From positions 5,146,001-5,210,000 of the forward strand of contig JAGPXD010000003.1 of the NCBI GenBank assembly GCA_020746995.1: a stretch of 64,000 nt of DNA, written 5' to 3'. A program made the position numbers and the translations under genes. The stretch is from Plectosphaerella cucumerina. Lineage: Eukaryota; Ascomycota; Sordariomycetes; Glomerellales; Plectosphaerellaceae. The number at the start of each line of letters is the position of its first letter. The stretch's first letter is position 1. The notes under the pieces are model-generated. The model searched no databases. It was given only the letters and a program-made list of their open reading frames with translations, and was not told the origin of the DNA. Of the stretch, positions 22,339 through 33,100 are shown in pieces.

Positions 22339-24024
22339 TCATCTCGTATAATCCATCAAGAAACTATTCACGCTCTGTAGTGACGCTCGATTTGGGTTGG
22401 CTGCGGGAAAGGCTGTCATGATGACACCTAGGCGCACCTTGACCATGTCTTTTGTGAAGATGGTGCGAGTGTCTGAGGCGCGGTATCGTCCGTCAGCGTC
22501 GAAGCACCACATGGACACGGCTAGGGCGGCGGCCACGGATGCGTCCCGGCCTGATTCGCAGGCGACCACGACACGCACGCCCTCTCGTGGCTTGCCATCC
22601 GTGTCAAGCCGTTTTGCGAAAAAGGATGATGCCGCAGTGCATAGGTCCTTTAGCGCGGGGCGGAGATTCCTGCTCGCGAGCTTGTGTTTGCCGATGCCGA
22701 TGGCCATTTCAGTTGGGGACTTGGTCCATGTCTCAGCTGGGGTGACGGTTGGCAGGAGAGCGATCTTGAAGGTATCATCGTCGGCAGCGGCCGCTTCAAG
22801 TTGCCCCAGGGTGCAGACAGCCACGCCTGGCGCAACAGGTGTTGCCTCAACGGCGCTCCCCTTTTCGAGGGCTCGAGCCTCGCTCTCTCGCACAAGCTCT
22901 GCAATGACTTCAGGCAGCTTGGCCTCGTCGGTCGACATGAGCTTCTCAACATTCGCCCACCAGAGCTCCGCCGTCAGCCCGCACGCCCAGTTCTCCGTGT
23001 CATCTCCCGCGCCTTGGACATAGACGTAGCTCCCACCATCACGGGCACTGCTCCCCATGGTTGTAAGCTCGCCGCCCGCCACTCGGAGCGAGGCGGTACA
23101 GCAGATGACGGGGTGGAAGTCCTCAAAGATGGAGGCTCCGTCTTGGTCGAGGAAGGCGCTTAGGTCTGAGTCTGGTGTGACCCAGAACGGGCGCAGGGGC
23201 TTGGAGACCTTGGTCTTGAGGGCGGGAAGATCCAGATCGAGGGCTTTGAAGGATTTGAGGAACGTGGGGAGCAGGGCGGCGATTTGAGCGTGCTCGGACG
23301 GGGAGACGACCTGAGGAGGGGTGTAGAGGGCGTGATAGGGGTCCGCGGCAAGAGAAGGGAAGAGGGCGCGGTTCAGGACGGCACACCAGATTGGTATCGT
23401 CTTGGATAGGGCGTCTGGCATACCTACGGAGGTCAGAATGAAGTATGGTGAGAAGGACGGGTGACTTACGCTTGCCGCGACGGGTTGAGTCGACAATGAT
23501 GCAGCTGGGCAAGTCAGCCCCTGAGCCGTTCTTAGAAGCAGGGTGATGGCTACTCACCCGTCATGCCTGCCGATGACCTCGAGAAGATGCAGATTAAGCC
23601 TTCTCGTGCTAAACTTCCACGCATTGTCGTGCCCGTCGGTGCTCTTGAAGTAGGCGCTGGCCCCCTTGTCCGACGGCCGGACATACCAGCTCCCGCAGCG
23701 CTCGTTGGCCACCAGGGGTCGACCTACAGCCTCGGCGGGACGCCCCGGCTCATCGAGCGTCGGCTTCTGGAGACGAGCTGCCGATTCATCCTGAGATAGT
23801 CCCCCAAGAGCAGCATAAGCCTGACGTACAGACTCGGCGTCCTGAAGGATCGAACGCAGGCGGTTCCGGATGGAAAGGTTCGCCCGCTTGAGGTCCGTCA
23901 GGAGGGTGTTAAGGTTGGGCTGAGCTGAGGCGGAGGGAAAGACGATGTCTGCAAGAGTTGTTGGCTGTGGTGTGGCCATTGTCGGAGACGGATGAGCTCG
24001 GTTGTCTCCGTCGGGGAGGGACAT
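22339..24024 (-). CDS. RIT1: Rit1, initiator tRNA 2'-O-ribosyl phosphate transferase
   Basis: Three exons, 24024-23558, 23504-23470 and 23423-22339, give 528 residues; the middle exon is only 35 bases. Rit1 modifies A64 of initiator tRNA-Met with a phosphoribosyl group so that it is excluded from elongation. Family features are the N-terminal block RSILQDAESVRQAY, the NERCGSWYV segment, DSTRRGKRMPDALSKTIPIW spanning both exon joins, and a C-terminal phosphatase-like part with VVACESGRDASVAAAL near residue 453. Length matches yeast Rit1 (about 513). A second in-frame ATG 15 codons downstream (23979, MATPQP) may be the real start. Confidence 0.93.
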
Positions 24025-25655
24025 GGTCCTTGACCGAAGGCATCACGGAGGTGAAAAGTGCTGCAAAGCTCCTGCACTGTGCGATGCTCCACTAACTCGT
24101 CTAGTATGTCATCGCTCACACTGTACTCGCACGGCTGGTGTCAACATGGCGAAAATCATCTGTACTTTCTGTCGTCAGGCTGGCGTAGCCCGAAGGCTTT
24201 GACGGCTTAGGCATATTCAGCCATGGCAAAGGATTGCAGTTTCAGGGCTGATAGAGAGTTGAGCCACAGCTGAGCCAGGAGCTGAAGGCGGCAAGGAATG
24301 AAGTCCAACCCGGATTCCAAAACCCCGTATTCCGTTCGCTGACAGAGCGGTCGCGCGCATCTCGGACAGCAAGCCAGTGAGACGGATGCCGTCGGACGCA
24401 CCACAGCGCCCGTCCGGCTTCGGCGGGTCTGCGCGCCAAGCAACAGCGAGATGAGAAGAGTGTTTCCGGCCCCGGGCCCAGGATGTTCAGGTTTCAAGAG
24501 ATATTGCGAAGCCTCGCCTCACAGGGCCTGACTCGCGAAATAGGGGACAGGCCCTGGCGCAACATCCCCGGGGTCAGATCGGACGCGCAAAGAATAGAAA
24601 CGAACTGCCCTTCTCGAGTCCTGGGCTTTGTTGCGGCTGAGCACCCCCGGCCGCGAATGACATCCGTCACCCGGGAGCCAGAAAACATGGCGCAGCGGCA
24701 CTGCCGTAGCGCCCACACGCGGACCACGCATCGCGGACCAATGACGGCGGGCCTGGGTGGCCCGACGACCGCGGAAGGAGACGGGCATCTCGGTGGCGGA
24801 CGCGTCCCCTGTGGGGGGAGGGGAGAAGCCGCTGTGCCACAGCCACAAGGCACCTTTTTCCAGCGAGCGAGCGCTGGCACGGGCAGATTCCATGTCAGCG
24901 ACCGTCCAGTCTCCCCATTGGAAGCGGGAAGGGAAGCAATGACCTCAGGGCTCAGGGATCATGGACAACCCACTCGCCTGCAAGCTGGAGCAGTGGCTGC
25001 AGCAGCAAAAAGACCTCCCACTCCACTCGAGTCTGGTCCACGCCCGTCGTCCCGGCCGACCTGACGCCCAAGGCTTTTGCCGTGCTGCTTGTTTCCCAAG
25101 GCTCCCCTTTATTGACTTGCTGACGCCAGCTTGCCTCGTCATTTCTGGACCGTTTTCTTCCTCTCCCATCCTCCCCGAACCAAGCCACCCACCTAGACGA
25201 ACTCCTTTAAACACTGATACACCCCAGCTGTCGCGCCGCTTCACACTCACACTTCCGTTCACTCACGAACTCCCATCCGCTGCCGTCGACCTCCCGCTAG
25301 CTCCGATCGCAAACCCGCCCGCCGCTTGCGTCCAGCGCCCTACTCACCTCACGCTCCGTATCAGCAGCACCCGGGCGACGACAGGTCTCCACCTTGCTTG
25401 CTGGGTTATTATTTTTAGTCGCCGGACACTGGTCAACAACCCAGGAAGCAAAGCAAAAGCACCAGCACCCCAGCGACCGGGACGGGGAACAGCGGCAACC
25501 AAAGTTGAACAGCACCGTGCTCTCCGGGAAGCTCAGCTGAAAAAAAGAAGCCGACTCCAAACCACACGCAGCCTGATCTGCCCCCGGGCACACCACCTCG
25601 CAAAACAAAACACCACAAACCTACCGGACCGACCCCTCCGCGCGGAACAGTCGCC
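24025..25655. other. Intergenic, 1.6 kb; RIT1 and MARVEL-gene promoters
   Basis: This gap lies between divergent genes. Several long open frames are present, including one crossing into the MARVEL gene in another frame, but they are low-complexity Pro/Arg/Ser-rich readings without domains. The final 400 bases are C-rich and look like a 5' UTR. Confidence 0.55.
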
Positions 25656-26662
25656 ATGTTCGACAATTTTGAATTCAACCCCGACCTGGTGCCAAAGGTC
25701 AAGCTGGGCGTGCACGCCGTCCAGGTCGTCATCGGCGTCGTCATCTGGTGTCTCGAGATTGCCGTCTTCACCGGCTCAGAGGCAAAGATTGTCGGCAACA
25801 ATGGCTGGACGTTTGGAGTGGTGAGTTCGCATCTTCAACTTGGCAAGGCGTGCGACGGCCCTCGGAACTTCCGGCTGACCTCCTCTCCTCGCAGTGCTTC
25901 CTGAGCATCCCCGCCTGGATCTACCTCATCTGCACGCCACGATTCCCCAGGACGCGCAAGTTCGCAAACCCCTGGGTCATGTTTGCCGTTGACGTCGTAT
26001 TCTGCATCATCTGGCTGTCGGCCTTTGCCAGCCAGGCCGCCTACAACACCGCCAAACTCTGCGGCAACCGGTGTTCTCAGAGCAGCGCCATCGTCGGTCT
26101 CGGCGTCCTGATGTGGTATGTCCCGCTAAGCCCCCACCTCCCCTCGAACGCACGCTGACCCCTTCTGCGCAGGCTTCTCTGGATCCTTAGCTCCGGCGTC
26201 AGCATCTACACCCTGCGCCACTACCGCTTCCACGGCGAGCTGCCCGGCTACGACAAGCAGCGCATCCGCAACAACGACATCGATCCCGACAAGGCCGCCT
26301 TCTCCATGGCGCCCCAGGACGAGGACGCCTACGCCCCCGTGCAGATGGACGACCACGGCGAGACGAGCTACGGCTCCGGCGGAAACGGCTCCGGCGGCGT
26401 CTTCAACGACAACCCCTACCGCGCCGGCGGCAGCAACACCTACGGCCAGGAGGACGACGACCCGAACCGCTACGGCAGCCTCCCCTCGCGCCACAACGCC
26501 ATGTTCGATTCGGAGACGGAATACAACTCCCAGCAGCCCTCCGTCGGCGCCGGCCCCGTGAGGCAACCCAGCCCCTACGCGCCACCCGTCGTTCAAGACG
26601 ACCCCTTTGACGACCACCCCGCCCAGTTCCCCTCGGCAAACTACGACCGCACGCTGCGGTAG
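25656..26662 (+). CDS. MARVEL-domain membrane protein
   Basis: Three exons, 25656-25820, 25895-26115 and 26173-26662, give 291 residues. Four transmembrane helices lie in the first 150 residues: around VQVVIGVVIWCLEIAVF, the segment FLSIPAWIYLIC, WVMFAVDVVFCIIWLSAFAS and SSAIVGLGVLMWLLWILSSGVS. A hydrophilic tail of about 130 residues follows, rich in Gly, Asn, Asp and Pro. This is the MARVEL topology seen in fungal proteins of plasma-membrane microdomains and vesicles. A pair of Cys residues (KLCGNRC) sits in the extracellular loop before helix 4. No enzymatic role is expected. Confidence 0.88.
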
Positions 26663-27099
26663 GCGGGCCGCAGGGCAGCAGCATGTGAAGATTTTCGTTT
26701 TCAGAAGGGGGTTTTCCAAACGGGCACACACACGGTGGAACGGGTCCGGATACAGCTCTGGGACGCAAACCCTCCCCGTGTTCGATAGTGATCCGCGGGG
26801 TCTGGGCACCGGCGTTGCAAGGAGTTCAAATTTTGAGTGACAGGGGCGCGCGGCTCGTCATGACGGGAGCCTCGCCGAGTCACACTTCATCTCAACAGCA
26901 CAATCATAGGACGTGCATCGTTACTTCTTGTACCATGGCAAACAAACCTATTTTCCAAACTGCCGCCGAGCGATGTTTGTGTATCATTTGACAACATGTG
27001 ACATTTTGACCCCCCTGCCTAAGTAAAAAAAACGCCGGGCTCCTGCAGAAGATGCGTAGAAAGCGACATGTACACAACAGATCCTGATGACTTCCCCCA
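26663..27099. other. Shared 3' region of convergent genes
   Basis: The MARVEL gene and NOP16 converge here. No coding signal is seen; the sequence probably holds both polyadenylation regions. Confidence 0.55.
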
Positions 27100-27846
27100 T
27101 CACTCGCTCGCCCGCAGCTTGGCCACCCGCCGCCGGAGGTCTCCAGCCGTCTGCTGCATAGGGTTGAGCTTACGATCCCACGCCATGGCCTCGTAGTTAT
27201 CCCCATGCCGCTTGATCAGCTTCTCAAGCCATTCGGTCTCCTGCTCGCTCTGGTGCCTTGGCTTCTTGAGCTCCGGCCTGGCAGCCTCCTCCTCCAGCAT
27301 GCGCAGGACCTCGGGCTTATTCTCGTCATCCTCGACGCCGCCCCACTCCTCCTCGTCCTCGTCCTCGTCCTCGGAGTCTGAGTCGAACTGGCGCAGGGGG
27401 TCGTTGAGGGGGTTCGCGCGCGGGGGCCGGCCAGAGTCCTCAGGCATGTGGATCTTGACAATCTTGCCGTCGGCGTCGCGCTCGACGCGGGCCGAGGTGA
27501 CGACGGCGCGGTCGATGGACTTTATGCCCAGGGGGTCGAGGCGGGTCTGCTTGGGGGCCTTGCCGACGTTGCGGACGAACTTTTCGATACCGCCCGAGGG
27601 GGTCTTGAGGCGGGAAGTGAGGCCGATGCGGCGGTAGTTTTGCGTGAGGGTCTCGTTCTTGTCCCTGTCGCGAGCGAAGCGGTCAGCGGGGGGTCCAGTG
27701 GGAGGAAGGATGTTTTGCGCCGGGACGTACCAGTTCTGGGCGATGATGGAGTTGCCGCGCGGGTTGAGGGGCTTCTTGAGCTTGTTGGCCTGGCGGATCG
27801 TCGACCGCGACGAGCGCCTCTTCTTGTTCTGGAGCGTGCGACCCAT
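27100..27846 (-). CDS. NOP16: Nop16, 60S ribosome biogenesis factor
   Basis: Two exons, 27846-27731 and 27664-27100, around a 66-base GTACGT...CGACAG intron, give 226 residues. The N terminus MGRTLQNKKRRSSRS is the basic start seen in Nop16, and the C-terminal block WLEKLIKRHGDNYEAMAWDRKLNPMQQTAGDLRRRV is the most conserved part of the family. An acidic run (SDSEDEDEDEEEW) lies between. Nop16 is a nucleolar constituent of pre-60S particles. The intron is in frame and has no stop, so unspliced mRNA would code for 22 extra residues; the splice is preferred because of its strong GTACGT donor and because it restores W-D-K-N. Confidence 0.92.
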   Translation of the reverse strand: MGRTLQNKKRRSSRSTIRQANKLKKPLNPRGNSIIAQNWYVPAQNILPPTGPPADRFARDRDKNETLTQNYRRIGLTSRLKTPSGGIEKFVRNVGKAPKQTRLDPLGIKSIDRAVVTSARVERDADGKIVKIHMPEDSGRPPRANPLNDPLRQFDSDSEDEDEDEEEWGGVEDDENKPEVLRMLEEEAARPELKKPRHQSEQETEWLEKLIKRHGDNYEAMAWDRKLNPMQQTAGDLRRRVAKLRASE

Positions 27847-28212
27847 TGTGACGGATGTGATGCTGGTGAGTGGTGGTGATGGGGGATCTGAGGCCGGCGG
27901 GAGCTTCGATGTACAAGTCCCCTCCAGAATTTCTCAGATTTTTGAGCTTATCTTATCGCGGCCGATTGCACACACCGAGATACACCGGGGTACACCGAGA
28001 GGCTAGGCCAGCGACCACCTGTACCAACGACCCAAGCTCGATTGTCAACCGGTCTAATTTCTTGACTCTTCCTACAAGAAGCTTGAAATTTATCATATTA
28101 AATGCGGGACGGCGCGGGATGATGCCCTTCTGGGCGAGCGCGAGGGGCCAGTCTTGACCGATGCGCATGTCCATGATCTTTTCGGCAATTCAACCCGCGC
28201 CCACACCGCACA
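27847..28212. other. Divergent promoter, NOP16 and HET gene
   Basis: This gap of 366 bases lies between divergent starts. A locally AT-rich patch occurs near 28075-28105. No gene is seen. Confidence 0.55.
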
Positions 28213-30345
28213 ATGTCACTCGCCCTCACCATGCCATCGCGTAGAGACCTCCCGCAGAACGGCTACTTCGAACACGCTAGCATCCCCGGGCGCGAAGGCC
28301 GTCCTGATCCCGAAGTCTCGGAGCAGATCGTCGATGTCAGCCTCGATGGCCAGTATCTTTGCTACGTCTGCGTGAAGTTACGTGCCCGGATTCTCGAGAT
28401 CTGGACAACGAGAGACACCACGGACGTCGGCTCACACGCCATCAACCGGACCTTGCCGCATCACAACTCGACGTACGCACTTACCGAGGGCTATCTCAAT
28501 GGTTGCACCCTCTGCGCCCTCATATGGAACAGTCTCTCCAACGTCCATCGCCGGAAACCCACGCTGGCAGACCTCCGCCAATGGCGGCAGATGTGGACGC
28601 AGTCGATGCGCTTGGGCGGAACTGTTGACCTGGTCATCACTGGGAGCTCTCAGGGCGAGCTAATCTTGTGGCCGAGGTTTGTCGGTCCTAGGGGCGAGGT
28701 CTCGTCCGTTCGCCGCAGGTGCTATCTGTCCGTCACAGCGGCATATACGTCGCTTGAGCCGCCAGCGTTTACATATGGTACGCAGCTTGGAGCTGAAGGA
28801 GGATCCAAGGCCCTTCCCGTTTCAACGAGCTCCCTGGCCATCGTCGAGCACGCCGTAAGGATGCTCAAGGAATGCCACGACTCCCACGAACAGTGCAGAC
28901 GGCACGGCCCCTCAGTCCTCCCGACACGCCTCCTCGAGATCCACGACGACGAAAACGTCCAGCTGGTAAAAGGGGCCGGTCTCCCGCCAGACACTCCCTA
29001 CACTGCGCTGAGCTACTGCTGGGGCTGGCAGCCCTCATCGACAGTCATGCAGCTGACGCTCTCGAAACTCGCCAGCTTCGACGCAGGCTTCAGAGTCGAG
29101 CTCCTCCCCAAGACGGTCCGCGAAGCCATCCACTTCACCCGCCTGATCGGCATCCGCCACATCTGGGTTGACCTCCTCTGCATTATCCAAGACAGCCCCG
29201 AGGATAAGAACCACGAGATTGACGCCATGGCCCGCATCTACGAGGGCAGCCACCTAACCATCTGCGCTCTCGGGGCCGAATCGATGGACGGCGGCCTCTA
29301 CAGCCTGCGCCACCCGATTCTCTACTCTTCCATTCCTCTCTCTGAGGCTGATACCGCTGGAAGCCGCAGGATTGACGTCCACTTCAAGATGTCTGATGAC
29401 TCGTGGTGGTGGTGGCCAGCCCACAAGCGAGGCTGGATCTACCAGGAGCGCATCCTCTCTCGGAGGGTGCTGAGTTTCGGGCCTTTCATGGTCTGGACCT
29501 GCCGACAGACGACGGTGAAGGAGTTTGACATTGCGCCGAGCTATGGTGACGGCCGTTTTGAGCTGAGCTCCCAGCTGTATCGCTCCCTCGTTGCCGCCGA
29601 GGCGTCGGGGGAGGAGCGGTCCGTCGCCGTGTACAGGGCATGGCATAAGGTACTTCAACATTTTCACTTTACGGACCTACGGTTCAGGACGGATCGACTG
29701 GCCGCTGTGACGGGCATCCTTTCGCTGGTGAGGCGGCAGACGGGGTGGGATAACCACGCGGGGCTTTGGGGGCCGTTTCTACTGCAGGAACTCCTGTGGG
29801 AGCCATCTGCGAGGCCTGTCTATGCAACAGGACTCGCACCATCGTGGTCTTGGATAGCATGGGACGGTCGGATTGACTTCAAGGCGCCTGAAGGGCCGGG
29901 AACTGAGATACTCGCTACCGTCCGGCGTGTCTCCGACATCCCATCGAGCGACCACACCATACCTTCTCTCCCCTGCCTTCAGCTCGACTGCGCGCCGCTC
30001 AAAGTCCTCTCCATGCACCGGAGGGAGGGCATCCCTCACGCTGAGATCCAAGACTGGCCGTTCCCCAGCATCATCCAGTACACCCCCGACGGGGACGAGT
30101 CGGACCGCGCGGCCGAGCTGCTCCTGCTCTGCATGTGGGACGACATGTACGTATACGGGCTGATGGTCGCCCGGTCACGCAGGATGTCGACTTCCAGGGG
30201 ACCCCTCTACGAGAGGGTTGGGTTCCTGAAGGCGTTGAAGGGGCAAGCGCTCGCTGATGCTGCGGTGTACTGGGGTCGCAGGACACGGAAGGATTTCGAG
30301 GACCGGATTTTCAATAGTACACGGCAGTCAGTTCTTCTAGTCTGA
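28213..30345 (+). CDS. HET-domain protein (heterokaryon incompatibility family)
   Basis: An intronless gene of 710 residues. The HET domain covers about residues 264-410, with its ordered blocks: YTALSYCWGW, then LPKTVREAIHFTRLIGIRHIWVDLLCIIQD, then the RIYEGSHLTICALGA segment and the closing RGWIYQERILSRRVL. HET proteins trigger a cell-death response on fusion of incompatible hyphae or, more broadly, respond to non-self. The N-terminal 260 residues carry two CxxC-like pairs (LCYVCVK and GCTLCALIW) but no known partner domain such as NACHT. The start ATG could also be a later one (MPSRRD, ten codons on). Confidence 0.93.
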   Translation: MSLALTMPSRRDLPQNGYFEHASIPGREGRPDPEVSEQIVDVSLDGQYLCYVCVKLRARILEIWTTRDTTDVGSHAINRTLPHHNSTYALTEGYLNGCTLCALIWNSLSNVHRRKPTLADLRQWRQMWTQSMRLGGTVDLVITGSSQGELILWPRFVGPRGEVSSVRRRCYLSVTAAYTSLEPPAFTYGTQLGAEGGSKALPVSTSSLAIVEHAVRMLKECHDSHEQCRRHGPSVLPTRLLEIHDDENVQLVKGAGLPPDTPYTALSYCWGWQPSSTVMQLTLSKLASFDAGFRVELLPKTVREAIHFTRLIGIRHIWVDLLCIIQDSPEDKNHEIDAMARIYEGSHLTICALGAESMDGGLYSLRHPILYSSIPLSEADTAGSRRIDVHFKMSDDSWWWWPAHKRGWIYQERILSRRVLSFGPFMVWTCRQTTVKEFDIAPSYGDGRFELSSQLYRSLVAAEASGEERSVAVYRAWHKVLQHFHFTDLRFRTDRLAAVTGILSLVRRQTGWDNHAGLWGPFLLQELLWEPSARPVYATGLAPSWSWIAWDGRIDFKAPEGPGTEILATVRRVSDIPSSDHTIPSLPCLQLDCAPLKVLSMHRREGIPHAEIQDWPFPSIIQYTPDGDESDRAAELLLLCMWDDMYVYGLMVARSRRMSTSRGPLYERVGFLKALKGQALADAAVYWGRRTRKDFEDRIFNSTRQSVLLV

Positions 30346-30481
30346 GTTCAATTCAACTGGAAGCAGATGGCTTGATGCTGAATAACAAGAACAAACCCAG
30401 AGGTCCAGAGGTCTCGACAGATCATTGTCTTTTCGCACCATCCAAGTCCTATATAGTCCCGACGAAACTTCCCCCAACACT

Positions 30482-31272
30482 TCAGCAAACATCCCTGCTG
30501 TGCTCGATGTAGTAGTTCTTGTGAAAAGAGCGGCCTTGGGCGACCCACGAGCCTTCAGTAAACATGTTGCCTTTCCTGCCGCACGTCTCGGAGAGAAACT
30601 TGATTTCACTGGCGATCTTGCCGCAGCGGACGGGGTTTTCCCTCAGCAGGTTGTTGAACAAGAACATGCCGCAGCCGTGGGAGCAGCTCACGCGGGCGCG
30701 CTCCATGCGGGGGGCATCGCACCATTGCGAGCCGATGCTCTCGAGGTAGCGGAGGCCCTCGCTGCACTTTTGGGTGTAGCGCTCGACCAACTTGCCGGCT
30801 TGGCAGTCGTACTATGGGGCGTCAGTTGGGAGATGGGGTGGAAGGGGGGAAGAGGGCGCACCATCTTGGAGCCGCGCTTGGCGAGGGAGGCGTCCGGGGG
30901 GTGGGTGGAGTTGAAGTTTTCACGGGTGATACCCTCGAGAGCCATTTTCTCGGCATAGTCGGGGAAGTCCCAGGCGTCGTAGTCGGGGTTACGCTTGATG
31001 ATCTCATGGTAGACATTCTTGGGGGAGCCGACGAGGGTGATGTTGGGGCCGCCGACGAAGACGGGGCCGGTGAAGGACATCTCGCCCACGGCAGATTCGG
31101 CAGATTCGTCCTGTTCACCCAAATAATCGGGATGCTCGATGGGTGTCCGAATGAGAGCACCGGCCGAGGCCTGGAAGATGTGAGCGACAGAATAGGGGTA
31201 GTGGCTGGAGGGAGACGCACGGTGTAGGCGAGGAAGCCGACTCTGGAGGTTGAGAACGGCGGAAAGCTTCAT
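30482..31272 (-). CDS. Small cysteine-containing, probably secreted protein
   Basis: Exon 2 (30811-30482) joins the upstream exon (31272-30862) over a clear 50-base intron (GTGCGC...CCATAG, AACTGAC branch). Read straight through, the product has 246 residues. The C-terminal part has about eight Cys, and KRGSK is a possible kexin-type site. Secretion is suspected, but the N terminus in this frame is not a good signal peptide. A hydrophobic stretch suited to one is read in the next frame, and a typical 50-base intron (GTGCGT...TTCCAG, about 31222-31173) follows it. The present ORF stays open only because that segment is read through. Either the gene is disrupted or one base is wrong. The family is unknown. 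Confidence 0.6.
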
Positions 31273-33100
31273 GGTGGGCTGTGAGTATACGTTGTAGATT
31301 GTCGCATTTGGGGACAGAGTGGTATTCGATATTTTTGCCTGAGAATAAGAAAGCAGAGAGGAAAGGGAGCGCAGGATGCTTTTATAGATGCCCACGATGG
31401 TCTTCGAGGTCCACGGCTTCGTTGTGGCTGAACGATATTTTGGCGCCTGCAAGCCACCTAGCCGTTGCCTCAAATCATAACAGTCGAATGGCTTGAGTTC
31501 TCGCATAGGCACTTGTCAACAAACAGTACTATTCTGCCTCTTTTGTCTGTTGGCTGTTGAACAAAAGGTGAATGGCTGTTGTTGAGGCTCTGGCTTGGAG
31601 TAAATTCGACGCGCGCAGGCTGCCCATCCATACTTGTATAATTTGACAGCCACCAGAGTTGTGGGTGCACATTCGCGCTTGCACAACTCCTTGCCCTCTT
31701 GACAGCTCTATTGCAAGAGGTTGGGTTCCAACATGTGCTTGGGAGAGAACATATGTTGCAGAGGATGTAGCCAACCAGGGACTGGTAGAGGCCCACTATA
31801 CAGTGGAAAGCCTTGAGGGGGGATGGAGAGGAGAAGTGACTCGTTCGTAGTAGCAAGTACGAGATATTCGGAGACGGAAGCAGGGAAGGGCGACTCGGCG
31901 AGATTCTCATACACAGAGACGACATCTGGACTCGGAAAGCAGATGGACTGCCGGGGGAAGGGCTTCTCCAAGGACAGGCTCCATGGACTTGGGCCAGTCT
32001 GTACCGCCCGGCCCCCTGGTATAATGACCCTATAGCTTGTGCTCGAGCGATGGTTTAGTGCAGGGGGTTCAGCATCATCAGTCATGGATGTTGAAGAAAA
32101 CTTGGCTTCTTCAATGTCAAAGCGGTCCCCCAAAGTGAGCTTACTCTCATGGCGGTAAGTGCAGATGAGACATTGAAGCAGCATGTTGGGAGTCAATGGG
32201 TGAGCTGGACTTTACTGCAAACTATTACTCGTCGGTGGCCGCGTTTTGCGGGAGCCGAGATAGCGGCCCCTCGGAGACTCGATGGCCTGGTTCGACAACT
32301 TTTAAAGCCAGACTTGGAGGCTGGTCTCCGGGAAAAGATACTGCCGCGGATTTCAGCCGTCAGGTTCCGTGGAAGCAGTGCTTTAGGGTATGGGGGCTGA
32401 GCACGGCTTGACAGGGTCAGCACCGGTGCATCCCAAAAGACAAGGGTCTTGACTCTTGAGATCCCCCGCCTCGGGCCCGGAACCACCTGGCAGACCATCA
32501 GACCATTCGATCGTGGGTCTTCAAGGGCGGCCCGGTGAACGCTTAGATCATGAATCCTTCCAGAAGAGGCAATGGTTCCGCTGGAGAAGCGCGTCCACTC
32601 CCAGCTTCGGGATTACTCAAGCACAGCAATTGCTCGATGAAAACAATAACGGCATACTGGACAGGTCATAGCAGGTTGCAGCCCATCTGCCTAACTGACA
32701 AAGTACATGTCGTCAATAGTAAACGTCTCATGGTCCTGCCACCCAAATGTCCAAATCGCCTATCTGGAGACTCTTGAAAACCACCCGGTTCTCCGCCTCT
32801 CCCCGTCGTTGAGAATACGGCTATCCATATCAGCCACACCAACATCCGAATACGACCTAGCCGACTCGGAAAGCGGAGCCCGGTCAACGGCCAAAAAAGC
32901 GGACCACCCTCGGGATCGCGGACTGCCGTGTCGTCCGATTCGAAATGCTGTGCTGTGGTCCCTGCGCCAGGCCAATTTCCCAGATTTTCCCCGGGCCTCA
33001 CGAACCCCCCATCACGACCTCACTCGTTCCTTAAAGGGCATACACGCTCACCATAGTCATTCCCTTCATCTACCTTTATCTCATCATAGCATCTATCAAC
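31273..33100. other. Intergenic, 1.8 kb; no gene accepted
   Basis: This is the divergent gap between the small cysteine-containing gene and ERG24. A 162-codon frame on the minus strand (31708-32196) has ordinary composition but no domain, no neighbours in frame and no splice pattern. The last 100 bases are the likely ERG24 leader. Confidence 0.5.

Noticed and set aside
24483..25824. Two long overlapping frames before the MARVEL gene
   Set aside because: Low-complexity Pro/Ser/Arg readings of C-rich leader sequence; the second runs into the MARVEL gene in the wrong frame.
31708..32196. A 162-codon minus-strand frame upstream of the small cysteine protein gene
   Set aside because: The composition is not absurd, but no domain, splice partner or promoter context supports it. 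It was left as intergenic.
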